Notes: generated from the sequence alone by a model not told the origin. A DNA stretch of 64,000 nt from Xenorhabdus ehlersii (GCF_003610465.1 NZ_RAQI01000001.1:496001-560000); one strand, 5' to 3'. Positions 39,618-50,072 are shown, numbered from the stretch's first letter. Translations and numbers: made by a program.

Positions 39618-39648
39618 AACCCGCAGGCTGTGCTTGCGGGTTTTTTTA
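39618..39648 (+). terminator. Terminator after tig
   Basis: AACCCGCA (39618-39625) pairs with TGCGGGTT (39635-39642) and is followed by TTTTTTT. A textbook intrinsic terminator about 60 bp after the stop. Confidence 0.92.
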
Positions 39649-39826
39649 TTGTTCTTGAAAAAAACAGATTTAACCTCATATCCTTTCTTACTATTATGTA
39701 AGAGCTTACTACTTTTTAGAGGGGAAAAGCCCCTTGTTAGTTAACTTTGGATCATGGTCATCATCGCTTATCTCAAGTAGAATCAGTTATGAATGGCACC
39801 AGCGTGAGTTCTATTAGGAGACGGAA

Positions 39827-40450
39827 ATGTCATACAGTGGCAAGCAAGATCAATATGCACCTAACATGTCTTTGGTGCCGATGGTGGTTGAACAAACAGC
39901 ACGTGGCGAGCGAGCATTTGATATCTTCTCCCGCTTATTAAAGGATCGTATTATTTTTCTGACTGGGCCTGTTGAAGATCATATGGCGAACTTGATCGTT
40001 GCCCAAATGCTATTCTTGGAAGCAGAAAACCCAGAAAAAGATATTCATTTATATATCAACTCACCTGGTGGAGTTATTACGGCAGGCATGTCTATTTATG
40101 ACACGATGCAGTTTATCAAACCAGATGTGAGTACTATTTGTATGGGGCAGGCCTGTTCAATGGGAGCATTCCTGCTGACTGCTGGAGCAGAAGGGAAGCG
40201 TTTCTGTCTGCCAAATTCCAGAGTTATGATTCACCAGCCATTAGGCGGTTTCCAGGGACAGGCGACTGATATTGAGATCCATGCGCAGGAAATCCTCAAG
40301 GTTAAAGCGCGTATGAACGAATTGATGGCGCAACATACTGGACAGCCACTTGAGAAGATCGTTAAGGATACAGAACGCGATCGTTTCTTGTCAGCTGAAG
40401 AATCCGTAGAATACGGGTTGGTTGATAGTATATTCACCCAGCGCAGCTAA
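39827..40450 (+). CDS. clpP: ClpP, ATP-dependent Clp protease proteolytic subunit
   Basis: ClpP forms the tetradecameric serine-protease chamber that degrades substrates delivered by ClpX or ClpA. The 207-residue protein equals the E. coli length and keeps the catalytic triad Ser111 (GQACSMGAF), His136 (MIHQPLGG) and Asp185. The N-terminal propeptide is similar ([14 protein letters not shown]). It lies 139 bp upstream of clpX with no terminator between, so the two are co-transcribed. Confidence 0.98.
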   Translation: MSYSGKQDQYAPNMSLVPMVVEQTARGERAFDIFSRLLKDRIIFLTGPVEDHMANLIVAQMLFLEAENPEKDIHLYINSPGGVITAGMSIYDTMQFIKPDVSTICMGQACSMGAFLLTAGAEGKRFCLPNSRVMIHQPLGGFQGQATDIEIHAQEILKVKARMNELMAQHTGQPLEKIVKDTERDRFLSAEESVEYGLVDSIFTQRS

Positions 40451-40588
40451 TTATTAATAATTACTTTATTACTCCGATGCTGGCCTTTTCTCTAAGTTTG
40501 ATGTTGACGCCAATCTAAGCGGAGTAATAGCGTTTTTTCTGTTATGCCGGACAAACTGGGATAACAGTTCATAAAGTGAGGTTGACTG

Positions 40589-41860
40589 ATGACAGATAAG
40601 CGCAAAGACGGTTCAGGAAAGCTGCTGTATTGCTCTTTCTGCGGGAAAAGCCAACATGAAGTACGGAAATTAATAGCCGGCCCGTCAGTGTATATCTGCG
40701 ATGAATGTGTCGATTTGTGTAACGATATCATTCGCGAAGAAATTAAAGAACTGGTACCACATCGTGAGCGAAGCGCGTTGCCTACTCCTCATGAAATTCG
40801 ACAACATCTGGATGATTATGTTATCGGCCAGGAAACAGCGAAAAAAGTGTTAGCAGTTGCGGTTTATAACCATTACAAGAGATTGCGTAATGGTGATTCC
40901 ACTAACGGTGTGGAACTCGGCAAAAGTAATATTCTGTTGATTGGCCCGACAGGTAGCGGTAAGACGTTGTTGGCAGAGACATTAGCTCGCTATTTAGACG
41001 TTCCGTTTACTATGGCTGACGCCACGACATTAACCGAAGCGGGTTATGTTGGGGAAGATGTAGAAAATATTATCCAAAAACTTCTGCAAAAATGTGACTA
41101 CGATGTGCAGAAAGCACAACGTGGTATCGTGTATATTGATGAAATTGATAAAATTTCCCGTAAGTCTGATAATCCATCAATTACTCGCGATGTGTCAGGA
41201 GAAGGGGTTCAGCAGGCCCTGTTGAAACTGATTGAAGGCACTGTGGCAGCGGTTCCTCCTCAAGGTGGTCGTAAGCATCCACAGCAGGAATTCTTGCAAG
41301 TTGATACTTCCAAAATTCTATTTATCTGCGGTGGTGCATTTGCCGGTTTGGATAAAGTTGTCAGCCAGCGTTTGAATATCAGTTCAGGTATTGGTTTTAG
41401 TGCTACAGTTAGGGGTGAATCAGAGAAAGCCACAGAAGGTGAATTGCTGTCTGAGGTTGAACCGGAAGATTTGATTAAATTTGGGCTAATTCCCGAATTC
41501 ATTGGCCGTCTGCCAGTCGTGGCAACGCTGACCGAACTTAATGAAGAAGCACTGATCCAGATCCTACAGGAACCGAAAAATGCGCTGACCAAACAGTATC
41601 AAGCCCTGTTTAACCTTGAGGGTGTTGAACTGGAGTTCAGAAAAGAAGCATTGACTGCCATAGCGAAAAAAGCAATGGCACGTAAAACGGGTGCTCGTGG
41701 TCTTCGTTCAATTGTTGAGGACGTTTTACTGGATACAATGTACGATCTGCCATCGATGGAACACGTAGAGAAAGTTGTCGTTGATGAAACGGTTGTTGAA
41801 GATAATTCCGCACCATTATTGATATATAGCAAGCCGGATGCCCAAGTTTCTGGTGAGTGA
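40589..41860 (+). CDS. clpX: ClpX, ATP-dependent unfoldase of ClpXP
   Basis: ClpX is the hexameric AAA+ unfoldase that feeds ClpP. The 423-residue protein has the zinc-binding domain with Cys15, Cys18, Cys37 and Cys40 (CSFC...CDEC), Walker A GPTGSGKT (about 120-127), Walker B VYIDEIDK, the pore loop GYVGED and the RKH loop [10 protein letters not shown]. The length matches E. coli (424). It is followed by a strong terminator and then the heat-shock promoter of lon. Confidence 0.98.
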   Translation: MTDKRKDGSGKLLYCSFCGKSQHEVRKLIAGPSVYICDECVDLCNDIIREEIKELVPHRERSALPTPHEIRQHLDDYVIGQETAKKVLAVAVYNHYKRLRNGDSTNGVELGKSNILLIGPTGSGKTLLAETLARYLDVPFTMADATTLTEAGYVGEDVENIIQKLLQKCDYDVQKAQRGIVYIDEIDKISRKSDNPSITRDVSGEGVQQALLKLIEGTVAAVPPQGGRKHPQQEFLQVDTSKILFICGGAFAGLDKVVSQRLNISSGIGFSATVRGESEKATEGELLSEVEPEDLIKFGLIPEFIGRLPVVATLTELNEEALIQILQEPKNALTKQYQALFNLEGVELEFRKEALTAIAKKAMARKTGARGLRSIVEDVLLDTMYDLPSMEHVEKVVVDETVVEDNSAPLLIYSKPDAQVSGE

Positions 41861-41901
41861 AGAAATGGAGTAGGAAGCACCGATTATCAATATGCATTGA
41901 A

Positions 41902-41937
41902 AAAACAAATGAGGGATACTCCCTCATTTTGTTTTTT
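41902..41937 (+). terminator. Terminator after clpX
   Basis: AAAACAAATGAGGG (41902-41915) pairs with CCCTCATTTTGTTTT (41921-41935), with one bulge, around an ATACT loop, and runs into T's. It ends the clpP-clpX transcript. Confidence 0.88.
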
Positions 41938-41950
41938 GCCGGTATAGGCT

Positions 41951-41978
41951 ATTGAATGTCAGATTCCTGTCCCCATAT
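41951..41978 (+). promoter_or_regulatory. Heat-shock (sigma-32) promoter of lon
   Basis: ATTGAA (41951-41956) and CCCCATAT (41971-41978) are separated by 14 bp. This matches the sigma-32 consensus CTTGAA-N11-16-CCCCAT-T and the position of the E. coli lon heat-shock promoter. The lon ATG is 88 bp downstream. Confidence 0.75.
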
Positions 41979-42065
41979 ATTTTATATTCTTTGAAGTGAA
42001 ACTCGTGAAAACCGTGTTTCACGAGATTCCTAAAACTGGCGAAAGCTAAACGAAGAGAGAGCTCT

Positions 42066-44420
42066 ATGAATCCTGAGCGTTCTGAACGCATAGAAATCCC
42101 TGTATTGCCTTTGCGCGATGTAGTGGTTTACCCACATATGGTGATCCCTCTGTTTGTTGGGCGTGAGAAGTCGATTCATTGCCTGGAAGCAGCAATGGAG
42201 CATGACAAACAAGTCATGTTGGTCGCGCAAAAAGAAGCATCTACTGATGAGCCGGGAGTCAATGATCTTTTCTCCGTAGGTACAGTGGCTTCTGTTTTAC
42301 AGATGTTAAAGTTGCCAGATGGCACAGTAAAAGTTCTGGTTGAAGGCTTGCAGCGTGCTCGCATTACCACGTTGACGGATAATGGCGAGTATTTCTATGC
42401 ACAAGTTGAATACTCTGAATCTCCTGACGTTGATGAACGTGAGCAAGAAGTTCTGGTAAGAACGGTTATTAACCAGTTTGAAGGTTACGTCAAACTGAAT
42501 AAAAAGATCCCGCCAGAAGTATTGACATCGTTGCACAGTATTGAAGATGCGGCAAAATTAGCAGATACCATCGCTGCACATATGCCTTTGAAAATCAATG
42601 ACAAACAGACGGTTTTAGAAATGTCTAATGTTGTTGAACGCATTGAATATCTGATAGCAATGATGGAATCAGAAATCGATCTGTTACAGGTAGAAAAACG
42701 TATCCGTAATCGCGTTAAAAAACAGATGGAAAAAAGCCAGCGCGAGTACTACCTGAATGAGCAAATGAAAGCGATTCAGAAAGAATTGGGTGAGATGGAT
42801 GATGCACCTGATGAATATGAGACGCTGAAACGTAAGATCGAAGACGCGAAAATGCCGAAAGAGGCTCACGAGAAAGCCGAAGCTGAATTGCAGAAATTAA
42901 AAATGATGTCTCCGATGTCGGCTGAAGCAACGGTTGTTCGTAGTTACATTGACTGGATGGTGCAAGTTCCTTGGGTTTCACGTAGCAAGGTAAAAAAAGA
43001 TTTAGTAAAAGCTCAGGAAGTGCTGGATACAGATCATTATGGTTTGGAGCGTGTCAAAGAGCGTATTCTTGAATATCTTGCGGTACAGAGCCGCGTTAGC
43101 AAGCTTAAGGGGCCAATACTTTGTTTGGTAGGGCCTCCTGGTGTGGGCAAAACCTCATTGGGCCGTTCTATCGCGCGTGCAACTGGGCGTAAATATGTGC
43201 GTATGGCATTAGGTGGTGTACGCGATGAAGCGGAGATCCGTGGACATCGTCGTACTTATATTGGCTCAATGCCGGGCAAATTAATCCAGAAAATGTCCAA
43301 AGTAGGGGTTAAAAATCCACTGTTCTTGCTGGATGAAATCGACAAAATGTCATCCGACATGCGTGGCGACCCAGCTTCAGCATTGTTAGAAGTGCTTGAT
43401 CCTGAACAAAATGTAGCATTTAACGATCATTACCTTGAAGTTGATTACGATCTCTCCGATGTCATGTTCGTGGCAACATCTAACTCTATGAATATTCCGG
43501 CTCCATTGCTGGATCGTATGGAGGTTATTCGTCTATCGGGCTATACCGAAGATGAAAAATTGAATATTGCCAAACGTCATCTGCTGCCAAAACAGATCGA
43601 GCGTAACGCTCTGAAGAAAGACGAATTGACTATCGATGATGGTGCAATTATTGGCATCATCCGTTACTACACGCGTGAGGCCGGCGTTCGTAGTTTGGAA
43701 CGTGAAATCTCTAAATTGTGTCGTAAAGCGGTTAAAGCATTACTGATGGATAAGAAACTTAAGCACATCGAAATTAATGCGGATAACTTGAAAGATTATC
43801 TGGGTGTGCAAAAAGTGGATTATGGTCGTGCTGATACAGAAAATCGGGTTGGTCAGGTAACTGGCTTGGCATGGACAGAAGTGGGTGGTGATTTGCTGAC
43901 GATTGAAACAGCCAGTGTACCAGGTAAAGGTAAATTGACTTATACCGGTTCATTGGGTGAAGTGATGCAGGAATCCATCCAGGCGGCATTGACAGTCGTT
44001 CGTGCCCGTGCTGATAAGTTGGGTATCAGCTCTGATTTCCATGAAAAACGTGATATTCATGTTCATGTTCCGGAAGGAGCAACGCCAAAAGATGGCCCAA
44101 GTGCGGGGATTGCAATGTGCACCGCGTTGGTCTCTTGCCTGACGGGTAATCCGGTTCGTGCTGACGTAGCCATGACAGGGGAAATTACTCTGCGTGGTTT
44201 AGTACTGCCAATCGGTGGCCTGAAAGAGAAACTGCTGGCAGCGCATCGTGGGGGAATTAAAACGGTTTTGATCCCAGATGACAATAAACGAGATCTGGAA
44301 GAGATCCCACAGAATGTGATCCAAGATCTGGAGATCCATCCCGTTAAGCGTATAGAAGATGTTTTATCTATCGCTTTGCAGGAACCCGCATTTGGCGCAG
44401 AAGTGGTATCACTAAAATAG
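42066..44420 (+). CDS. lon: Lon, ATP-dependent protease
   Basis: Lon degrades misfolded proteins and regulators such as SulA and RcsA. The 784-residue protein is the same length as in E. coli: an N-terminal substrate-binding domain (RSERIEIPVLPLRDVVVYPHM), Walker A GPPGVGKTSL (about 356-365), Walker B LFLLDEIDKM and a C-terminal Ser/Lys dyad protease domain with PKDGPSAGIAMCTALVS (expected Ser679) and LVLPIGGLKEKLLAAHRGG (expected Lys722). It is preceded by a sigma-32 promoter and followed by a terminator. Confidence 0.98.
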   Translation: MNPERSERIEIPVLPLRDVVVYPHMVIPLFVGREKSIHCLEAAMEHDKQVMLVAQKEASTDEPGVNDLFSVGTVASVLQMLKLPDGTVKVLVEGLQRARITTLTDNGEYFYAQVEYSESPDVDEREQEVLVRTVINQFEGYVKLNKKIPPEVLTSLHSIEDAAKLADTIAAHMPLKINDKQTVLEMSNVVERIEYLIAMMESEIDLLQVEKRIRNRVKKQMEKSQREYYLNEQMKAIQKELGEMDDAPDEYETLKRKIEDAKMPKEAHEKAEAELQKLKMMSPMSAEATVVRSYIDWMVQVPWVSRSKVKKDLVKAQEVLDTDHYGLERVKERILEYLAVQSRVSKLKGPILCLVGPPGVGKTSLGRSIARATGRKYVRMALGGVRDEAEIRGHRRTYIGSMPGKLIQKMSKVGVKNPLFLLDEIDKMSSDMRGDPASALLEVLDPEQNVAFNDHYLEVDYDLSDVMFVATSNSMNIPAPLLDRMEVIRLSGYTEDEKLNIAKRHLLPKQIERNALKKDELTIDDGAIIGIIRYYTREAGVRSLEREISKLCRKAVKALLMDKKLKHIEINADNLKDYLGVQKVDYGRADTENRVGQVTGLAWTEVGGDLLTIETASVPGKGKLTYTGSLGEVMQESIQAALTVVRARADKLGISSDFHEKRDIHVHVPEGATPKDGPSAGIAMCTALVSCLTGNPVRADVAMTGEITLRGLVLPIGGLKEKLLAAHRGGIKTVLIPDDNKRDLEEIPQNVIQDLEIHPVKRIEDVLSIALQEPAFGAEVVSLK

Positions 44421-44480
44421 TACAAAAATAGTGAGCTAACTCAAGAACTATGTATAAAATTCAGGTTGGTGAGCACATCC

Positions 44481-44501
44481 AGGCTTGCCAGCCTTTTTTT
44501 G
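44481..44501 (+). terminator. Terminator after lon
   Basis: AGGCT (44481-44485) TGCC AGCCT (44490-44494), the stem running directly into seven T's. It is short, but the T-run is strong. Confidence 0.75.
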
Positions 44502-44663
44502 TGTCATTAAGTTAGATTAGTCTAATTATCTGATTAAAAATTTTGCTGTTCCATGATTTCTTGCTAATACTGGAAAAGGATTGATATGACGGCATAACTG
44601 TCGTGTTATCTGTTGTAAATCGGTTTCCGTTACGATAGTAATACTAAAATGGGGATGATAAGA

Positions 44664-44939
44664 GTGAATAAGTCACAACTGATCGACAAAATTGCTGCTG
44701 ATGCCAACCTTTCTAAGGCAGCAGCCGGACGTGTAGTAGATGCATTCATTTCTTCCGTATCTGGTGCATTGAAAAACGGTGATGATGTCGTTTTAGTGGG
44801 GTTCGGTACGTTTACTGTACGTGAGCGTGCTGCGCGTACAGGACGCAACCCTCAAACAGGCAAGGAAATCAAGATCGCAGCAGCAAAAGTACCTGCTTTC
44901 CGAGCTGGGAAGGGGTTAAAAGACGCGGTTAATGGCTAA
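44664..44939 (+). CDS. hupB: HupB, DNA-binding protein HU-beta
   Basis: HU-beta is a nucleoid protein that bends DNA nonspecifically. The 91-residue protein starts at GTG 44664 ([20 protein letters not shown]), with GGGGA about 8 nt upstream. It ends KGLKDAVNG and contains the HU signature [21 protein letters not shown] longer frame from the ATG at 44649 adds five residues not found in the family. It sits between lon and ppiD, as in E. coli. Confidence 0.96.
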   Translation: MNKSQLIDKIAADANLSKAAAGRVVDAFISSVSGALKNGDDVVLVGFGTFTVRERAARTGRNPQTGKEIKIAAAKVPAFRAGKGLKDAVNG

Positions 44940-45017
44940 TGAGCAGGAAACAGACCCTAGTTTTTGTTATTGCCATAAACTTCAACTGACTGGGGCGTGT
45001 TGATAGGCTAGAATATA

Positions 45018-45048
45018 AGCGCATCAATTGATTGGTGCGCTTTTTTTC
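45018..45048 (+). terminator. Terminator after hupB
   Basis: AAGCGCATCAA (45018-45028) pairs with TTGGTGCGCTT, one wobble, and continues into seven T's. It ends hupB and leaves ppiD with its own promoter. Confidence 0.88.
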
Positions 45049-45113
45049 TCTTAGCGTTTGAATTGTCGTAATATGACAGTTTCTTTTTCACTAAAGCGGA
45101 GTTTTACGTCTTT

Positions 45114-46994
45114 ATGATGGACAACCTACGCACGGCGGCGAACGGTCCTGTGCTCAAAATTGTGTTGGCTCTAATTATCCTGACTTTTTTGGTGACGGGT
45201 GTAACCGGTTACTTATCAAGCGAAAGTGGTAGTTATGCTGCCAAAGTGAATGGCCAAACCATTAGTCGTGCTCAGCTAGAGCAGGCATTTTTACAAGAAA
45301 AAAATGCTCAGCAGGAAAAGCTGGGAGATGAATTCTCAACGTTGTTAAGCGATGAACAGATGCTACAACAGCTTCGGCGCCAATCATTGGAGAGACTTAT
45401 CAATGCTACTCTGATTGAACAATATGCCCGTAAGCTGGGTTTATCGGCAAGCGATAATCAGGTTGCGCAGGAGATGCGTAATCTACCGTTTCTCCAGACT
45501 GACGGCCAATTTGATAACAACAAATATCAGGAGTACTTAAGCTGGCTTGCCCATTCAAACATCAGCCCTGATAGTTTTGCGGAACAGGTTCGTCAGGAAC
45601 TGATTAATCGTCAATTGAAGCAAGTTGTTATAGGTGCGGAAATTGCCTTACTGCCAGAAATAAAACGGGAAGCGGCATTACTTTTGCAAGAAAGGACAGT
45701 ACGTTTTGCGACTCTTGAATTGAAGTCAATTGAAGAGAAGCAAACAGTTACCGATGAAGAGCTGAAAAAATACTATGACGCAAATAGTAAGCATTTCACT
45801 GTGCCGGAAAAAGTGAAAGTCAGTTACATCAAAATGGATGCTGCCAATGAACTGAAAAATGTCACCGTATCTGATGTTGATGTTGAAAAATACTATAAAA
45901 ACAACCTGGCAAAATACACTAAACCTGAACAGAAGAAGTATAGCTTTATTCAACTGGATTCAGACTCTGCTGCTAAATCGGTTTTGGATGAGTTAAAAAA
46001 AGGAGCTGATTTTAGTCAATTGGCGTCAGAAAAATCGACTGACAAATTTTCTGCTCAAAAGGGTGGTGATTTGGGGTGGATGGAAGAAAGTTCTCTGCCT
46101 AATGAGCTAAAATCAGCGAATTTGACACAGAAAGGGCAATTTTCCGATGTGGTCAAATTAGCCAATGGATATGCCATTTTCCGTTTAGATGATATTAAGC
46201 CTCAGGAAGTCAAACCGTTGGCAGATGTGCGTTCGGAAATAGAAAAAATTGTTAAGCAGGAAAAAGCAGTTGATGCTTTCTATGCATTACAGCGGAAAGT
46301 AAGTGATGCCGCAGCTAATGATAATGAGTCTTTGGCAGCAGCAGAAAAAGCGGCGGGTTATCAAGCTGTGACCACGGACTGGTTTGATCGCGATCAGGTT
46401 CCCACTGATATTAATTTCAACCAAGTTGTTCAGGCTATTTTCTCTGGCAATTTGATTGATGATAAAGGCGCAACAGGAATTAACTCTGATGTCATTTCGG
46501 TTGAAGGCGATAGAGCTTTTATTCTGCGTGTTGACAATGTTAAGCCTGAGAAAATCCAGTCGTTTGAACAGGCTAAACCTGAAGTTACTGAATTGGTGAA
46601 ACGCCAGAAAGCAGAAAAACAACTTCAGATTGAAAGTGAAAAACTACTGACTGCCCTGAAAGAAGGCAAAGGTGAGCAAGCATTGAAAACCGCGGGAATT
46701 CAGTTCGAGCAACCTACCGTGATAAAACATCTGCCACAAACCAATCAGGCTACCGATGTGGCATTCACTTTACCTCATCCTAAAGAGGGTAAGCCTGTAT
46801 ATGGATTAGCTCAAGATGAATTGGGTAACGCGGTGCTTATCCAATTGGATCAAGTCGTTCCTGGATCTGTTACAGATGATTTGCTCAAACAATATATGGT
46901 GGGTTATCAGTATCAGACCGGTAATATCATGCTGGAGTCATTAATAATGAATTTACGTGATGATGCGGATATTAAATTTGGTCAACTTGAATAA
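45114..46994 (+). CDS. ppiD: PpiD, periplasmic folding chaperone anchored in the inner membrane
   Basis: PpiD sits at the SecYEG exit and aids early periplasmic folding of secreted proteins. The 626-residue protein has an N-terminal membrane anchor (about residues 13-34), a SurA-like N-domain, a parvulin-type isomerase-like domain (about 265-360, from KYSFIQLDSDSAAKS to YAIFRLDDIK) and a long C-terminal region. E. coli PpiD is 623 residues. Like that protein, it probably has little isomerase activity. It is followed by a terminator. Confidence 0.95.
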   Translation: MMDNLRTAANGPVLKIVLALIILTFLVTGVTGYLSSESGSYAAKVNGQTISRAQLEQAFLQEKNAQQEKLGDEFSTLLSDEQMLQQLRRQSLERLINATLIEQYARKLGLSASDNQVAQEMRNLPFLQTDGQFDNNKYQEYLSWLAHSNISPDSFAEQVRQELINRQLKQVVIGAEIALLPEIKREAALLLQERTVRFATLELKSIEEKQTVTDEELKKYYDANSKHFTVPEKVKVSYIKMDAANELKNVTVSDVDVEKYYKNNLAKYTKPEQKKYSFIQLDSDSAAKSVLDELKKGADFSQLASEKSTDKFSAQKGGDLGWMEESSLPNELKSANLTQKGQFSDVVKLANGYAIFRLDDIKPQEVKPLADVRSEIEKIVKQEKAVDAFYALQRKVSDAAANDNESLAAAEKAAGYQAVTTDWFDRDQVPTDINFNQVVQAIFSGNLIDDKGATGINSDVISVEGDRAFILRVDNVKPEKIQSFEQAKPEVTELVKRQKAEKQLQIESEKLLTALKEGKGEQALKTAGIQFEQPTVIKHLPQTNQATDVAFTLPHPKEGKPVYGLAQDELGNAVLIQLDQVVPGSVTDDLLKQYMVGYQYQTGNIMLESLIMNLRDDADIKFGQLE

Positions 46995-47039
46995 AATTGC
47001 GAAGTTACTCGCATCTGTTTTTGCAAAATAGTAATTGAA

Positions 47040-47063
47040 AAAGGCCACTTTCGTGGCCTTTCG
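47040..47063 (+). terminator. Terminator after ppiD
   Basis: AAAGGCCAC (47040-47048) TTTC GTGGCCTTT (47053-47061): a perfect 9-bp stem with a UUUC loop just downstream of ppiD. The T-run is short (TTT then C). Confidence 0.8.
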
Positions 47064-47157
47064 CATATCTAAACCTTGCCTGTTGCCCAGAAATATTATT
47101 GTGGCAATCTTTCTTTCACCAACAAAACATACACCCATAAAACATGGAGAGATTTAC

Positions 47158-47541
47158 ATGAAATATTTAAGGATATTATTTAATTCATTCATGATGGCAT
47201 TGTGTATCAGCATGCCATTAACTTATGCAGCTACCGTTAATGAATCTACTGATAAAATGGTGAAACAACCTGTTAAAACCACCGTTGAAGACAGTAAGGT
47301 GAAAGAAGGGGGAGAGCAAGTTTCAGGTCAGCAATTACAGGGAAAAGATGTTGTTAATATTAATACTGCAAATGCTGAAGAGTTAGCGAAAGAACTCAAT
47401 GGGATTGGAGCTAAAAAAGCACAGGCGATTATTGAGTATCGTGAAAAATATGGTCCTTTTACAGCAATAGAACAATTACAGGAAGTACAAGGTATTGGTC
47501 CGATTTTTATAGAGAAAAATCGAGATAAATTGACTTACTAA
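47158..47541 (+). CDS. ybaV: YbaV, ComEA-like helix-hairpin-helix DNA-binding protein
   Basis: A 127-residue exported protein: a signal peptide (MKYLRILFNSFMMALCISMP, cleaved near TYAA), a low-complexity linker, and a C-terminal helix-hairpin-helix pair (VVNINTANAEELAKELNGIG and FTAIEQLQEVQGIGPIF). This is the ComEA type that binds DNA in the periplasm of competent bacteria; E. coli YbaV is similar. The start at 47158 follows a GGAGAG ribosome-binding site. Whether it takes part in DNA uptake here cannot be told from sequence. Confidence 0.93.
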   Translation: MKYLRILFNSFMMALCISMPLTYAATVNESTDKMVKQPVKTTVEDSKVKEGGEQVSGQQLQGKDVVNINTANAEELAKELNGIGAKKAQAIIEYREKYGPFTAIEQLQEVQGIGPIFIEKNRDKLTY

Positions 47542-47548
47542 GTGTTAT

Positions 47549-47586
47549 GCCCTCTTGTGCATTGCCAGTCATTTAATCAAGAGGGC
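47549..47586 (+). terminator. Candidate terminator after ybaV
   Basis: GCCCTCTTG (47549-47557) and CAAGAGGGC (47578-47586) pair perfectly, with a 20-nt loop. It lies just after the ybaV stop. The long loop makes efficiency uncertain. Confidence 0.5.
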
Positions 47587-47687
47587 TGTGATATCGATCA
47601 AGAATAATTGATTAAACACTATTGGAATTAAATTGTTTTGCTATTGTTACATCTTGTCTGGTCGGATGAGTGTAAGGAAAAAAAGCA

Positions 47688-48095
47688 ATGAGCACGATTA
47701 TCAAAGTCAGGGGTTACCATATTGATCTTTTCCAGCATGTGAACAATGCTCGTTATTTGGAATTTATGGAAGCAGCTCGCTGGGATTTACTTACTGAAGA
47801 TGACACGCTGGAATGGTTAAATAGTAAGAATATTGGTTTTGTTGTGGTGAATATCAATATTAATTATCGCCATCCAGCCGTGATTACAGATGAGCTGGAG
47901 GTGAAATCTTCGATGCGAGAGTTACGTAACAAAAGCGGTACATTTTTTCAGGAAATTATACGCAGAGGTGATAATCAAATTATTGCAGATGCTTTAACCA
48001 CATTTGCTTGTATTGATTTTAAAACTCAAAAAGCATTAGTTTTAGAAGGTGAATTACGAGAAAGGATGGAAGCATATAAAAACAATGCCGAATAA
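47688..48095 (+). CDS. fadM: FadM (YbaW), long-chain acyl-CoA thioesterase III
   Basis: FadM is a hot-dog thioesterase that releases dead-end acyl-CoAs during fatty-acid oxidation. The 135-residue protein carries the 4HBT-type active-site block HVNNARYLEFMEAARWDLL, with the catalytic acidic residue, and the FVVVNININYRHPAVI strand. It is close to E. coli YbaW (132). It is monocistronic between ybaV and convergent queC. Confidence 0.93.
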   Translation: MSTIIKVRGYHIDLFQHVNNARYLEFMEAARWDLLTEDDTLEWLNSKNIGFVVVNININYRHPAVITDELEVKSSMRELRNKSGTFFQEIIRRGDNQIIADALTTFACIDFKTQKALVLEGELRERMEAYKNNAE

Positions 48096-48116
48096 CGATA
48101 AAATAAAAATGTGGAA

Positions 48117-48139
48117 TGAGAGGTTTCACGAACCTCTCA
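48117..48139. terminator. Terminator between convergent fadM and queC
   Basis: TGAGAGGTT (48117-48125) pairs with AACCTCTCA (48131-48139), loop TCACG. A perfect 9-bp stem between the two convergent genes. Confidence 0.7.
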
Positions 48140-48166
48140 CAGATCACGTTAATGAGATCGTTTTGA

Positions 48167-48865
48167 TTAACTAAGATGGGTTTTGGATTTCATATCTAAC
48201 ATCGTGGCTTGGACATTGTTTAAATAATGCTTTAATCCCTGAGCCCTGAGATGGCAGGCAGCGCATTCACCGCATCCATCACCCTGAATACCGTTATAAC
48301 ACGTAAGGGTTTTATTGCGAACAAAGTCCAATTTTTGATAATAATCTGCCAATGCCCAAGTTTCTGCTTTGTTTAACCACATTAGAGGGGTTTCGAAACG
48401 AATATCACGAGCGATACCAAGGCTGACTGCTTTATTGAGTGCTTTGACAAATTCATCACGGCAATCTGGGTAGCCCGAAAAATCTGTTTCACAAACGCCA
48501 GTAATAACGACTTCAGCTTCAACCTGATAAGCATAAATTGCCGCCAGAGTTAAAAATAATATATTACGGCCAGGCACAAAAGTACTTGGGAGACCACTTT
48601 TTTCACTTTCACTGAAATCGGGTACGGGAATGCTGTCTCTTGTCAGGCTACTGATTGCGAGCTCGTTCAATAAAGTAACATCAAGTACTTTGTGGGCAGC
48701 AGTACCCAATTCTTTGCTTATACGACACGCTACATCAATTTCAGCATGATGACGCTGTCCATAATCAAAGGTGACACAGTGAACTTCGTCATATTGATGG
48801 AGTGCCTGAATTAAACAAGTGCTGGAATCCTGTCCACCACTGAATACAACAACGGCTCGTTTCAT
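48167..48865 (-). CDS. queC: QueC, 7-cyano-7-deazaguanine (preQ0) synthase
   Basis: QueC converts 7-carboxy-7-deazaguanine to preQ0 with ATP and ammonia, supplying the queuosine pathway completed by Tgt and QueA in this window. The 232-residue protein has the PP-loop [11 protein letters not shown] (8-18) and a C-terminal zinc site with Cys189, Cys198, Cys201 and Cys204 ([20 protein letters not shown]). It is convergent with fadM and lies 32 bp downstream of cdsH on the same strand. Confidence 0.97.
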   Translation of the reverse strand: MKRAVVVFSGGQDSSTCLIQALHQYDEVHCVTFDYGQRHHAEIDVACRISKELGTAAHKVLDVTLLNELAISSLTRDSIPVPDFSESEKSGLPSTFVPGRNILFLTLAAIYAYQVEAEVVITGVCETDFSGYPDCRDEFVKALNKAVSLGIARDIRFETPLMWLNKAETWALADYYQKLDFVRNKTLTCYNGIQGDGCGECAACHLRAQGLKHYLNNVQATMLDMKSKTHLS

Positions 48866-48897
48866 GATACCTACCTCTGTAAATTGAAGGAGATATG

Positions 48898-49950
48898 TTA
48901 CTTATAACCATCTAACTTGGGTAGTTGTGTTAGGTACTGTGTGATATCACCGATATTATTTCGAACCCACTCTGGGTTGTAATAAGTATCAAGGTAGCGC
49001 TCTCCACTATCACAGAGTAATGTCACAATTGCCCCTTTTTGGTTGTTATCGTGCATTTGCTTGGCGAGTTGTAAAGCTCCCCAGACGTTAGTTCCTGTTG
49101 ATGCGCCGGTTTTTCTGCCAATTATTTTTTCAAGCCAATAAATGGTAGCAATCGTGGCAGTATCGGGAACCTGGATCATGTCATCGATAACCGTAGGAAT
49201 AAAAGAAGGCTCTGCGCGTGGGCGGCCAATTCCTTCTATTTTACTGCCAGTACTTCCGCAAATATCGTGGCGGTTCTGATGGTAGCAATCGTAGAAGACG
49301 GAGTTCTCTGGATCGACAACAATGAGTTTAGTGTTGTATCCCTGATAGCGGATATAACGACCAAGTGTCGCAGATGTGCCACCTGTTCCTGCACTCATAA
49401 CGATGTAAGTTGGTTCAGAAAAAGGCTCTAGTTGCATCTGGCGGAAAATACTTTCTGCAATATTATTGTTTCCTCGCCAGTCAGTTGCTCGCTCGGCATA
49501 GGTAAACTGATCCATGTAATGGCCATTAAGCTCTTTTGCCAGACGCTCTGATTCTTGATAAATCAAGGCGGAATGCTCTACAAAATGGCATTTACCGCCA
49601 TAGAACTCAATCTCTTGAATTTTGCGCTTAGCAGTACAGGAAGGCATAACTGCAATAAATGGTAAACCAAGTAAGCGGGCAAAATAAGCTTCCGAAACAG
49701 CAGTACTTCCGGATGAGGCTTCAATAATAGGTGTTCCTTCCTGGATCCAACCATTAGTGAGCGCATAAAGGAACAGGGAACGCGCAAGTCGATGTTTGAG
49801 GCTACCAGTAGGATGAGTGCTCTCATCTTTGAGATAGAGGTGAATACTCGGAAATATTGGGAGATTAAGACGAATGAGATGTGTATCAGCGCTGCGTTGA
49901 TAATCAGCTTGGATAGCTTTTATGGCATTTGTAGCCCATAAAGACGACAT
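48898..49950 (-). CDS. cdsH: CdsH-like PLP-dependent cysteine desulfhydrase
   Basis: A 350-residue fold-type-II PLP enzyme of the cysteine-synthase family. The Schiff-base lysine is Lys52 in [15 protein letters not shown]; the cofactor pocket blocks [17 protein letters not shown] and [17 protein letters not shown] are present. Salmonella CdsH (STM0458), next to the decR homologue, degrades cysteine to sulphide, pyruvate and ammonia; the divergent decR here makes the same role likely. It lies upstream of queC on the same strand. The E. coli genes ybaE and cof, which sit here in K-12, are absent. Confidence 0.85.
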   Translation of the reverse strand: MSSLWATNAIKAIQADYQRSADTHLIRLNLPIFPSIHLYLKDESTHPTGSLKHRLARSLFLYALTNGWIQEGTPIIEASSGSTAVSEAYFARLLGLPFIAVMPSCTAKRKIQEIEFYGGKCHFVEHSALIYQESERLAKELNGHYMDQFTYAERATDWRGNNNIAESIFRQMQLEPFSEPTYIVMSAGTGGTSATLGRYIRYQGYNTKLIVVDPENSVFYDCYHQNRHDICGSTGSKIEGIGRPRAEPSFIPTVIDDMIQVPDTATIATIYWLEKIIGRKTGASTGTNVWGALQLAKQMHDNNQKGAIVTLLCDSGERYLDTYYNPEWVRNNIGDITQYLTQLPKLDGYK

Positions 49951-50072
49951 AAATTGACCCTAAATAATAATACCGTAGTGGTATATAGATTACCCTTACA
50001 TTCGGAGAAATAGATTATTATTTTTCTGAGAATATCCGTTATATTTGGGAAATATTTCTATAGGATTTAGAT

